DNA of 36,360 bases from a virus. The DNA is taken from positions 1 to 36,360 of IMG/VR virus record IMGVR_UViG_3300023093_000005; one strand, written 5' to 3'. Under the pieces are notes generated by a model. It saw nothing but the letters and a program-made list of their open reading frames with translations, had not been told where the DNA came from and did not search any database. A program made the position numbers and the translations under genes. Shown here one piece after another: positions 20,533 through 27,627 of the stretch. Numbering within the stretch: position 1 is the first letter of the stretch; each line of letters begins with the position of its first letter.

Positions 20533-20572
20533 GGAGAGTCTCAGGATTGCTCCTGCTTGCTCTCCCATTATA
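20533..20572 (-). promoter_or_regulatory. Integrase promoter and GNRA-capped leader hairpin
   Basis: On the minus strand a TATAAT box (20572-20567) is followed directly by GGGAGAG CAAG CAGGA GCAA TCCTG AGA CTCTCC: an outer 6-bp and inner 5-bp stem with an asymmetric internal loop and a GCAA (GNRA) tetraloop. The GNRA loop exists only on the minus strand, so this is an RNA element of the integrase mRNA. About 65 nt of further leader (GGGGGGAAGTCCGGCAG region) precede the ATG. It could be an attenuator or riboswitch-like control; no known class was recognised. The -35 is weak. Confidence 0.55.
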
Positions 20573-20579
20573 ATCCTAA

Positions 20580-21077
20580 GTAACTAGTCTCATGCAAGTA
20601 CATTCTCGTTTATTTAATGAAAAGTTAATGAAATCTTCTGTATACACGCTTAAAAAGCCTTTAGTTTTGAATAGCTACCGCTACAAGGCTACCTAACAAA
20701 TGCGCTGGCTCTGTGATGTATTAGTTTTTCTCGATTTATTAAATATATCAGTTACGACGTATTAAGAGAGTTAACATATCACTCATTAGTGCTAGTGTGG
20801 GGTTGCCTTTATAGAATATGTACATCTCAAATACATCTATAGTGGTGGCAACACCGCAATTTGTTAAGTAACCAGAGGTACCTGTTTTACTTGTTTACCC
20901 TCTCTTATAACAAGTAACGTCATCACGTCACCAGTCCGTATTACAGGCCATACGGCTAGCCATGCTACTTTGTGCTCACTTATGTGAATGCCGGGAAAGT
21001 CCGACCGGGTTCTTTTAAGCGCCCCTTTCAGTAGTAGTCACTGTGCCTACGCTATCCGAGAATGATAATCTGCTTGA
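20580..21077. other. Gene-free region with hairpins, possible origin or regulatory RNA
   Basis: No credible gene lies between the lysis-block terminator and the integrase promoter. An AT-rich part (about 20590-20790) holds the direct repeat TTAATGAAA twice near 20615-20635. Next comes a long hairpin: GTTGCC 20802-20807 with GGCAAC 20847-20852, extended by TATAGA/TCTATA and ATGTA/TACAT. Then TTACTTGTT 20887-20895 pairs with AACAAGTAA 20909-20917, and CCGTAT 20936-20941 with ATACGG 20950-20955. It could be a replication origin, an integrase control region or a third RNA; the sequence alone does not decide. Confidence 0.45.
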
Positions 21078-21119
21078 CATGTAAAAAGCTTACCTCGTTA
21101 AAAGTAAGCTTTTGCCATG
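21078..21119. terminator. Strong terminator of the lysis operon
   Basis: AAAAGCTTAC (21084-21093) and GTAAGCTTTT (21104-21113) form a perfect 10-bp stem with a 10-nt loop, flanked by CATG on both sides. In the minus direction the stem ends in a T-rich tract (CTTTTTAC). The A and T tracts on both sides would let it work in both directions. Confidence 0.75.
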
Positions 21120-21184
21120 ACACATAGCTCCAGCCTCTCGGTGGAACCATGATCTATATCTGCAAGACTCTCATTGTAACACAT

Positions 21185-21283
21185 TTACTCGTCAGATTCA
21201 AGAACAGCTTCAACTGCAATAGTTGCAAGCTCACGAGAAAGGGCACCATTTATGAATCTCTCCTGTTCGTCCATGCACTCCAT
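21185..21283 (-). CDS. Hypothetical helical peptide, 32 aa
   Basis: The ATG follows the preceding TAA by one base. The peptide (MECMDEQERFINGALSRELA...) is acidic and helical and the last ORF before the lysis terminator. The evidence is spacing only. Confidence 0.35.
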   Translation of the reverse strand: MECMDEQERFINGALSRELATIAVEAVLESDE

Positions 21284-21284
21284 A

Positions 21285-21419
21285 TTAGTCCTCAGGGTAA
21301 ACATCTGTAACCTTATCCAGCTTCTTACCGAGCCATTCAACGCAGTCCTCTACTATGAACGCGGCAGCGTCTTTAAAGATATCCCTGACCTCTACAGCAC
21401 TACGCAGGTATTCGTTCAT
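21285..21419 (-). CDS. Hypothetical acidic protein, 44 aa
   Basis: This protein is helical and amphipathic (MNEYLRSAVEVRDIFKDAAA). It starts inside the end of the preceding gene (20-nt overlap). No membrane segment or domain is recognised, but it continues the coupled chain of the lysis block. Confidence 0.45.
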   Translation of the reverse strand: MNEYLRSAVEVRDIFKDAAAFIVEDCVEWLGKKLDKVTDVYPED

Positions 21420-21615
21420 TTTCAGGCCCCATTAGTACTACTTCATTACGTGCCTGTAGTTCAAAAAAGATATAACCCATTTGGCGGGTAATTCCGTCTT
21501 TGCGCTCTTGGGTAAGATAACTTTGTGCGCGGTGCTCTGAAAGCTCGACAGCTTCAGCTATTAACTGTTCGTTTGTAGCTTCGACATGAATAAGGTGACG
21601 CATGGCATTAAACAC
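21400..21615 (-). CDS. Hypothetical protein of lysis block, 71 aa
   Basis: This soluble helical protein (NEQLIAEAVELSEHRAQSYL) is of unknown family. The frame opens with GTG at 21615, overlapping the previous stop; the ATG at 21603 is an alternative start with GGGGAG 13 nt upstream. It is possibly a lysis accessory by position only. Confidence 0.5.
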   Translation of the reverse strand: MFNAMRHLIHVEATNEQLIAEAVELSEHRAQSYLTQERKDGITRQMGYIFFELQARNEVVLMGPENERIPA

Positions 21616-21742
21616 GCTCCCCTTTTAGAAGCCCAACTACTACCAGAGTTACTGCAGTGAGTCCAGCTGCTAGACCTACTGGTACATGGAAGAACTGTAC
21701 TAATACTGCAAATAGCGCAAATGCTAAACCTACGAGTATCAT
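21608..21742 (-). CDS. Small hydrophobic membrane protein, 44 aa
   Basis: The protein (MILVGLAFALFAVLVQFFHV...) has two hydrophobic helices separated by a HVPVG turn and a charged end (LLKGERV). The ATG overlaps the holin-like gene's TGA (ATGA). A longer frame extends upstream, but the coupled start is preferred. It may be a second holin, an antiholin or a co-holin. Confidence 0.55.
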   Translation of the reverse strand: MILVGLAFALFAVLVQFFHVPVGLAAGLTAVTLVVVGLLKGERV

Positions 21743-21924
21743 TTTTTTGCCCCATTTGATAATTGGTACACACCTAGTGCTGTAGCAACAACAAATGATA
21801 GCTGAACCCATTCTCCCGCGGTCACAGGAGCTGAGTTTGATGTCACAACTGAGCTGGCCCAGCCAATTACACCGATTACTACGGCTGCAACTGTTTTCTT
21901 GTATGGTGATAGATTTTTAAACAT
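21739..21924 (-). CDS. Holin-like membrane protein, 61 aa
   Basis: Two transmembrane helices, TVAAVVIGVIGWASSVVTS and WVQLSFVVATALGVYQL, are separated by a short loop, with a basic N-terminus (MFKNLSPYKK) and tail. This is the layout of small actinophage-type holins. It is immediately downstream of the CHAP endolysin, as expected for a lysis cassette. Confidence 0.65.
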   Translation of the reverse strand: MFKNLSPYKKTVAAVVIGVIGWASSVVTSNSAPVTAGEWVQLSFVVATALGVYQLSNGAKK

Positions 21925-21934
21925 ATGATTCTCC

Positions 21935-22549
21935 TTATTTAATATATCGACCGGGAACTGCCTTACCTTTATCTGTGCCGGTTTGCCAAATCATGTAAAC
22001 CCAGCAATCGCCACCGGCGGAAGCTGAGTTAACACGAACTCGGTAGCCTTGATTTTCCAAGATGTTCCAGTTGTAGCTAGAGTCTTTTATGTGCATTTTG
22101 AATGTGCCGCCCTTAACTGGATAGAATGTGGCCGTTTGTCCGATTGGGTCGAAATATAAACGCTTGCCTAGACTTGGAGCAGGTTTAGAGTCAGCAACAT
22201 ATTCGATCACTCGAACGTTATTAAGGGTTTCGCCCCACCCAAGATACTTAACAGATGTATGGCTAGTGAGGTAAGATTCTAGGTTCTTGTAGATGGTGCC
22301 GTCGCTCCATAAGGTGCCGTTTGTGAGTAGTACGTTTACGTGGCCGTCTTTACCAAACGTATAGAACAAAGGGACGTCTATACCTATAGGAAAGCCCCGG
22401 TCGGTGTGTTGCTGAGTATTCTGCCACGCTGCGATTGCGGTGGGGTACTTAGAAGCAATCCCATAGCCCTTACGAACATTTTGTAGACAATAACCTTTTA
22501 CTTTTCCTGCAGTGCTTTGGTTGAATCCTTTAACTTGTTTATACGTCAT
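21935..22549 (-). CDS. CHAP-domain endolysin
   Basis: The N-terminal 130 residues form a CHAP amidase/endopeptidase: Cys21 in GYCLQNVRKGYGI, an AIAAWQNTQQH helix, IDVPLFYTFGKDGH with catalytic His70, then VNVLLTNGTLWS. The C-terminal 70 residues (RLYFDPIGQTATFYPVKG...) look like an SH3-like or other beta wall-binding module. It cleaves peptidoglycan peptide bonds at lysis. There is no signal peptide, so export depends on the holin. Single-chain size of 204 aa is typical. Confidence 0.82.
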   Translation of the reverse strand: MTYKQVKGFNQSTAGKVKGYCLQNVRKGYGIASKYPTAIAAWQNTQQHTDRGFPIGIDVPLFYTFGKDGHVNVLLTNGTLWSDGTIYKNLESYLTSHTSVKYLGWGETLNNVRVIEYVADSKPAPSLGKRLYFDPIGQTATFYPVKGGTFKMHIKDSSYNWNILENQGYRVRVNSASAGGDCWVYMIWQTGTDKGKAVPGRYIK

Positions 22550-22557
22550 ATAGTCTC

Positions 22558-23220
22558 CTAGTTACAAAGTAAATTAAGACCGAGAACGGACACTGCGCAT
22601 GTCCGCTCAGGCTCGGTCTGTGTTGGTGTTTCAGTTTTTGTTTGTGTGTTTGTGGTGGTGTTTGTTGTCGATGTAGATTGGGAAGTTGTAGTGTCAACTG
22701 GAGTAATGATTCTTGGTAGTCTCTGTATGACAGTTACTGGCGTCTGTGTAGCAACAGGAGCATCTACTGGCTTTGCAATAAGTATGAACTCATTGCTTGT
22801 AGTGAACTCAGGTTGTGTACGTAGCGCATTAACCTTGTAATTTACTAAGATGGATATATGACATGTCGTTGGTACGAGAATGTCACTCGGTATCTTTATG
22901 AATATGCCTGTAGACCTAGATACTCCTGCTGAGTTATTGGCCGGCGAGTTGTTGATAGGGTAACGAGTATATGTGCCTCTGTCATTCTTACAATCTATAT
23001 ATCGGTAAGCTGTACCGGTAACATTACGAAGTTTTTGGTAATGACTGTCCACTGTTATCGTTTCGCCCGGATAGTGAGGGCCTGCAGGGATAGTTAAACG
23101 CCAATTACTAAGTACATCTACGGGTGCCAGTAATTTGTATATGAGCACGCAGCCTATTACAATTATCGAAATTGAAGCAGCATATAGTAATGCCGCCACT
23201 GGTTTAATTCGCAGTATCAT
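22558..23220 (-). CDS. Membrane-anchored surface protein, 220 aa
   Basis: An N-terminal transmembrane segment (LLYAASISIIVIGCVLIYKLL) is followed by a beta-rich extracellular domain (WRLTIPAGPHYPGETITV...) and a long Ser/Thr/Gln-rich low-complexity stretch (TTTSQSTSTTNTTTNTQT), ending in a Cys pair. Its location within the lysis block could mean a spanin-like or wall-related role. As a lysogen-expressed surface protein it could also matter for superinfection. ATGA-coupled to the preceding gene. Confidence 0.6.
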   Translation of the reverse strand: MILRIKPVAALLYAASISIIVIGCVLIYKLLAPVDVLSNWRLTIPAGPHYPGETITVDSHYQKLRNVTGTAYRYIDCKNDRGTYTRYPINNSPANNSAGVSRSTGIFIKIPSDILVPTTCHISILVNYKVNALRTQPEFTTSNEFILIAKPVDAPVATQTPVTVIQRLPRIITPVDTTTSQSTSTTNTTTNTQTKTETPTQTEPERTCAVSVLGLNLLCN

Positions 23221-23495
23221 TTGAGTACAACCTTTAAAAAAGCAGTTACCAGTCCACCCACGACACCTAAAGCTATGACACTCAAAGCAACCGCATAGGG
23301 TTTAAAGTCGGCTTTTGTTACGTATTTGGCATCTGCTTCTTGGCGTGATATTAGGTCTTTGTTAGTGATACCTAAAACATTTTCTTCTACACGCTTTAAT
23401 GAGGGTAATAGAACATCAGTAATGGTCACGTCCATACGTGTTATGGTGTCGCGTTGGTCCTGTTCTGCTCTACTCGGTGATTGTCTGGCCGTCAT
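23217..23495 (-). CDS. XhlA/holin-associated-like membrane protein, 92 aa
   Basis: A polar N-terminal helix (DTITRMDVTITDVLLPSLKR) is followed by a C-terminal membrane helix, YAVALSVIALGVVGGLVTAF. Proteins with this order are often found next to endolysins (XhlA-type). It follows the fibre gene by 13 nt and is the first gene of the lysis part of the operon. Confidence 0.55.
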   Translation of the reverse strand: MTARQSPSRAEQDQRDTITRMDVTITDVLLPSLKRVEENVLGITNKDLISRQEADAKYVTKADFKPYAVALSVIALGVVGGLVTAFLKVVLK

Positions 23496-23508
23496 TTTTG
23501 AGATGTCC

Positions 23509-24774
23509 CTAATTGTGGCCTAAAACGATAATTTCGGAGCCAGTATTGAACAGACCAGCGCCAGTTAGTTTAACTAAATCAATTCGAGTGATAGGGTCAA
23601 CCGTGTTAGACCATTTGTAATACACTTGTAGAACTCCGGGTGATGTGCCAGAACCAGTACCACCAATATCCTGCTTTGTACCCCAGCCCATTTTTTCCTC
23701 AGTAGTATTATTTAGAAATTCAAGGTCTACAAATGTTGGTTGCAGTGTTGTAGCACCTGAAAGAATTGAGAAAATCTGGTTGATATCTGTTGCAGCTGCG
23801 CTGCCAGGGTTGGCATATCTAGTTGCATAATTTGAGCCAGAGTCGTTATTGTAACGAAGCCCAGCATCGTTAGTGCCACCAGTAGTTGTGTATTTAATTA
23901 GTACCTTTAAGTATTTACGGACGGGCAGAGATGATAGCGAAACGCTGGCTGCAGAGCTGCTCAAAGTCGTACGTCCTAGCTCTTCCCACCAGATTGCATC
24001 TTGTCTAGGCAGGACAGAACTACTTTGAGCTATGCGATTGTTGAGACTATCGTAGCCGTTCTGGCGGATACTAGTTATTGCGCTACCATTTGTTATTACA
24101 ATAGCTAACCGTAAATAGCCTGCTGATAGGACAGGCGCAGTAGCACCATTAGCAACTTCAGTATAAGTTGGCACGCCGGAAGAGTTTATATCAACATAGG
24201 TGTCTTTTGAAACTGTGTACGTTTTGTTAGCAATTGAGCTAGCTGTGTAACGATAGCCTGATATGTAATACACAATGTTCGAAAATGTACCAATAAGACC
24301 TGATGAGATAGCTATGATTCCACCACTTGCAACAAAATTACTAATTACCTCAGAACGAACTGCCGAAAGAGTTGTACCATTATCAGAGATAGATGTAGCT
24401 GTAATCGCTCCATGCGAACCATCTTGATTATGCTGTGTTAATAAACCTGTAATAAGGTCCTGCGACCACTTACCTGTAGGTATCATCTCAATCACTGCAC
24501 CAGTTGAGTGACTTTGGGCGCTAGTGTTGTCCTGACCTCGTAATAAAGAAACTAAGTTGCCACCTGATACCACGCCAATCATGCGCTCGAGCTTAGAGGG
24601 TGTTAGAGTACCAGAGCTGTCAACGCGGTCAACAGTAATGTCCACGGCAGTTATTGTAGGAATGTTAGAAACACTAGCAGGTGTAAATGCAAGGTCAGAG
24701 TTAGATATTGAAGATTGTAGCGTTGTCGAGATACCGCTTGCGCCGTGTCTGAACTTATCAGTGTTAGCTGCCAT
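23509..24774 (-). CDS. Tail fibre / receptor-binding protein
   Basis: This 421-aa protein is beta-rich and Ser/Thr/Asn-rich. The N-terminal half contains the HNQDGSHG motif (about residues 115-122) common in phage tail fibres just before the shaft. The C-terminal half (LPVRKYLKVLIKYTTTGGTN, SGATTLQPTFVDLEFLNNT) looks like a jelly-roll head domain for receptor binding. It lies after the tail-tube genes and before lysis, the normal place. It has its own attenuator-like leader. Confidence 0.7.
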   Translation of the reverse strand: MAANTDKFRHGASGISTTLQSSISNSDLAFTPASVSNIPTITAVDITVDRVDSSGTLTPSKLERMIGVVSGGNLVSLLRGQDNTSAQSHSTGAVIEMIPTGKWSQDLITGLLTQHNQDGSHGAITATSISDNGTTLSAVRSEVISNFVASGGIIAISSGLIGTFSNIVYYISGYRYTASSIANKTYTVSKDTYVDINSSGVPTYTEVANGATAPVLSAGYLRLAIVITNGSAITSIRQNGYDSLNNRIAQSSSVLPRQDAIWWEELGRTTLSSSAASVSLSSLPVRKYLKVLIKYTTTGGTNDAGLRYNNDSGSNYATRYANPGSAAATDINQIFSILSGATTLQPTFVDLEFLNNTTEEKMGWGTKQDIGGTGSGTSPGVLQVYYKWSNTVDPITRIDLVKLTGAGLFNTGSEIIVLGHN

Positions 24775-24777
24775 ATA

Positions 24778-24843
24778 AAAAGAGACCTGTTTATAGTTTC
24801 AGGTCTCTTTTGAGAGTTTGTCTGTTGCGTACATTATACCATA
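24778..24843 (-). promoter_or_regulatory. Late promoter with terminator-like leader, fibre operon
   Basis: On the minus strand TATGGTATAAT (24843-24833) is followed 20 nt later by a perfect 12-bp hairpin, AAAAGAGACCTG/CAGGTCTCTTTT (arms 24800-24811 and 24778-24789), ending in T residues 3 nt before the ATG. The spacer contains GACAAACTCTC, identical to the copy at 27546-27612. A terminator placed between promoter and gene implies attenuation or antitermination. Confidence 0.7.
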
Positions 24844-24862
24844 AAAATGCTTATAGTTATAG

Positions 24863-26854
24863 TTAGTTACGCCAACTACTAGGGGTTTGGACATTTACTG
24901 GATATCCCTCAATAGTCACACGTGACAAAGCCCATGATTGGTTAGGACTAGTTGAGCCCACCTCATAAGATATATTGTTCAAAATCTTGTTCTTCAGCGG
25001 TACTTCTTTTTTTCGAGTGGATTGTGTATATGTGACTGGTGTACCACGAGTTGCACCCCATAAAACAGTGCCCCAAGGGTCGAAGCCCCAGCCGGTCATA
25101 GCGGTGTCGTCTGTTATTGTTGCTGTAGCCGTCTGTAGGAGTGGTTTATTAAACTCTGTACCAGAAATAGATATATCTATTGCGCCTCTAGGATTTAAGA
25201 ACTCGAATGTAATCTTATCAGCGATAATGAAAGCATTATGGGATTCGTCGAAGTGGATTAGGCCGGATGCTATACGTGACTCAAAACCTACACCCTTGTC
25301 GCTCGTGAAGTTTTCGCTAATCTCTACTAATTGTCCGCCAGATGTTGGAGCGCCGATTAAGTGAACCTTACCTGCGCTGTCCGTATGCTTAAAGAAGAAC
25401 TTAAACCCAATTTCCCATGCTACTGACCAACCACCAAGCTCTAAGTTGAGTACCCACGTTTGGTTGTTCACAGTTGACCCATTGACTGGGAAACTCATAA
25501 ACGCGTTACCGTACGAGTAGATACCACAGATGAGTTGCGAATAAGCATTGTTGATAGTTTTTACGTTTGGCCGAATGTTGCTAGATATTGAATCGGTAGC
25601 AAGCAAGTTAAGTAATTGGGGTTTAGAGCCAATAGCAAATATGTCTTGCGTACTTGGGTATATAACTGAGTTCTTTGCTTCAAACACGGCATCAGGGCTG
25701 TTAGTTCCACTTGAACCAGTAACCTTTACAGCATTAGGAATGATAATCGGTAAATCACCTACGGTATCATTCTGTAATAAGACATGCCATGTTGAACCGT
25801 CAGCGGCGGCATCAGATGTGAATACTGTAGCTGCACTACTACCCTGTCCAGTACGGAAGTGAATTAGTGAGCGTGGGATTTCAGGGCCGCCAATATCTAG
25901 GTCAATATATCCACCGCCGTAAAAGGGGCTGAAATATCCTGCATATGAGCCTGTACCTGTCCAGTAGATACGATACGGCCGGGCGAAATCACCTAATGCA
26001 AATAGCTTACCCTCTGAGGTAGTTGCGTATGTGAACTTAGGTGCAGCCGTTGTGTTATCGAGTGGAAGCACAACGTATACGTTAGGAGTGCCTTGTCCAG
26101 AGTCACGGTAAGTTAATCCTGTGACAGAATCTAAGAATACTTCCTGACCTGACGCGTCAGAATAGTAAATGTTATAACGAGTCGCACCCGTCACAGGCGA
26201 CCATGCCAAATCTATGTAGTCAGTGCCAGCAACCCACTGGTCTCGTATTTTATTTGTAGTTACAGCTTGCTCTGTGGAGCCTGTTGTCTCACCTACCGAG
26301 TTAGTTGCTGTAATGATAAAGAAATTGTTATACGAACCAGCAGCCAAGGAAATGGAACGAGTACCAGAAACACCTGTTGGCGCCAAAATACCTACATAGG
26401 TTGTAACGGCGAATGTTACAAGGTTCATAACTTTCATGTTGTCTATGCCGTTGTAGATGTAAACTGAGGCGTTGTACTCACAAACACGGGTACGTATTCC
26501 ACTTGTATATATTGACCCCGTATCTATCCACGTCGCCATATCATTGGTCGAGTAGTAGATTTTGCCATTAGCTGCTACTACTGTGACGATAGTTTTAGTG
26601 CCATCTGTGTTGTAACGGGTGAAAGTGCCACCTCCATCGGGATTAGCTGCTAGAGCAGTACCATAAGAGGCTGTACCGGGGCGTGGGCCAGCTATACCAT
26701 CTTGATAAAGCTGAGAGTTTTTCATACGTCCGAACGATTCGTTAGGACGGCGAGTATCGCTAAAGTTGGTAATTGTACCGGCTTTCCAGTTGGTGAGCTC
26801 AATACTTATTTTTTTTGGGTCTTTGTTGGGTATCGTACCTTTAGTAAGCGCCAT
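24863..26854 (-). CDS. Tail nozzle-like protein (gp12/TTPB type)
   Basis: This 663-aa protein looks like a beta-propeller: repeated blades such as TKTIVTVVAANGKIYYSTND, EGKLFALGDFARPYRIYW and KVHLIGAPTSGGQLVEI, with an FN3-like insertion around residues 157-258 (APTGVSGTRSISL ... WSPVTGATRYNIYYSDASG). Podoviral nozzle (gp12-like) proteins share this size and position after the adaptor. It would form the distal short tail tube. The assignment rests on neighbours and fold pattern more than sequence identity. Confidence 0.65.
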   Translation of the reverse strand: MALTKGTIPNKDPKKISIELTNWKAGTITNFSDTRRPNESFGRMKNSQLYQDGIAGPRPGTASYGTALAANPDGGGTFTRYNTDGTKTIVTVVAANGKIYYSTNDMATWIDTGSIYTSGIRTRVCEYNASVYIYNGIDNMKVMNLVTFAVTTYVGILAPTGVSGTRSISLAAGSYNNFFIITATNSVGETTGSTEQAVTTNKIRDQWVAGTDYIDLAWSPVTGATRYNIYYSDASGQEVFLDSVTGLTYRDSGQGTPNVYVVLPLDNTTAAPKFTYATTSEGKLFALGDFARPYRIYWTGTGSYAGYFSPFYGGGYIDLDIGGPEIPRSLIHFRTGQGSSAATVFTSDAAADGSTWHVLLQNDTVGDLPIIIPNAVKVTGSSGTNSPDAVFEAKNSVIYPSTQDIFAIGSKPQLLNLLATDSISSNIRPNVKTINNAYSQLICGIYSYGNAFMSFPVNGSTVNNQTWVLNLELGGWSVAWEIGFKFFFKHTDSAGKVHLIGAPTSGGQLVEISENFTSDKGVGFESRIASGLIHFDESHNAFIIADKITFEFLNPRGAIDISISGTEFNKPLLQTATATITDDTAMTGWGFDPWGTVLWGATRGTPVTYTQSTRKKEVPLKNKILNNISYEVGSTSPNQSWALSRVTIEGYPVNVQTPSSWRN

Positions 26855-26855
26855 G

Positions 26856-27542
26856 CTACGCCCCTATCGTGAAGCTGACACCATTAGGCGAGTTGTTATA
26901 GATTCCGGTAAGCTGGTTCGCTTCCATCATCTGGTTCATTAGGTCAACAGATAGGTTGTTATGTATGTTGTAGTTAGTAGGGCTTTGCGTCTGAAACAAC
27001 TTCGCGGTAACAAAATGCACAATAAACCAAGGGTTGCTCATTTCTGGTACGTCACTTGGTGCAGAGAGGGCTAGAGGGTACTTGTAATAGTCGTATTCTA
27101 AGGTTGAACCTGTATAAACATCTAAAGCAGTAGGAACCCAGAGTGTTCTTAATATATAACTACCGGGCTTACCAGTAATGTATACCTTGTTTATGTTCTG
27201 ATTAACGTATCTTTGGGCTTCTTCGGCTTGAATTATCGGTATAGTACTCTTAGTTCCATTAGGCTGAACCAACCGGATAAAGCCACCCATGTAATTGAAA
27301 TCCGCGGGAAGTGCATAACTCGTCACACCTGCGGCTATGACAGTAGGAATTGTACCGCCGGTAAGCCAGAGCTCATTCCACTCAACGGCTTTTTGAGCTG
27401 ACCAATAGGATATGGCGTTATTGATGTGACTCAACCGTACAAGCCAGTCTGTAGAACCGACAGTAGGCGTGTCGTTAGCGTTCGTGTACTGAACGTGTAT
27501 CGCGTCCTGAATTTGTTGGTGAGTAAGCTGTGTCGTAGCCAT
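26856..27542 (-). CDS. Tail adaptor protein (gp11/TTPA-like)
   Basis: This 228-aa protein starts with a helical segment (THQQIQDAIHVQYTNANDTP) and contains ITSYALPADF-like strand patterns and ALSAPSDVPEM NPWFIVHFVTAKLF near the C-terminus. This matches the gp11-like tubular adaptors that dock on the portal of short-tailed phages. It sits directly before the nozzle-like gene and has its own late promoter leader. Confidence 0.68.
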   Translation of the reverse strand: MATTQLTHQQIQDAIHVQYTNANDTPTVGSTDWLVRLSHINNAISYWSAQKAVEWNELWLTGGTIPTVIAAGVTSYALPADFNYMGGFIRLVQPNGTKSTIPIIQAEEAQRYVNQNINKVYITGKPGSYILRTLWVPTALDVYTGSTLEYDYYKYPLALSAPSDVPEMSNPWFIVHFVTAKLFQTQSPTNYNIHNNLSVDLMNQMMEANQLTGIYNNSPNGVSFTIGA

Positions 27543-27545
27543 TAA

Positions 27546-27612
27546 AAAAGAGACCTGTTGACGTTAATCAGGTCTCTTTTGAGAGTTTGTCCGTTACTCG
27601 CATTATAGCATA
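27546..27612 (-). promoter_or_regulatory. Late promoter with terminator-like leader, tail operon
   Basis: The minus strand has TATGCTATAAT (27612-27602), the spacer GACAAACTCTC, then the 12-bp hairpin with arms 27569-27580 and 27546-27557 ending in TTTTTT, followed within 3 nt by the ATG at 27542. It is a near-copy of the fibre leader: the stem and about 35 nt of flanking sequence are conserved and only the loop (11 nt) differs. Confidence 0.72.
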
Positions 27613-27627
27613 ATCACGATGAAAATA

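Noticed and set aside
24778-27612. CRISPR-like repeats
   Set aside because: The repeated unit occurs only twice, 2.8 kb apart, and each copy is a promoter plus hairpin in front of a structural gene.
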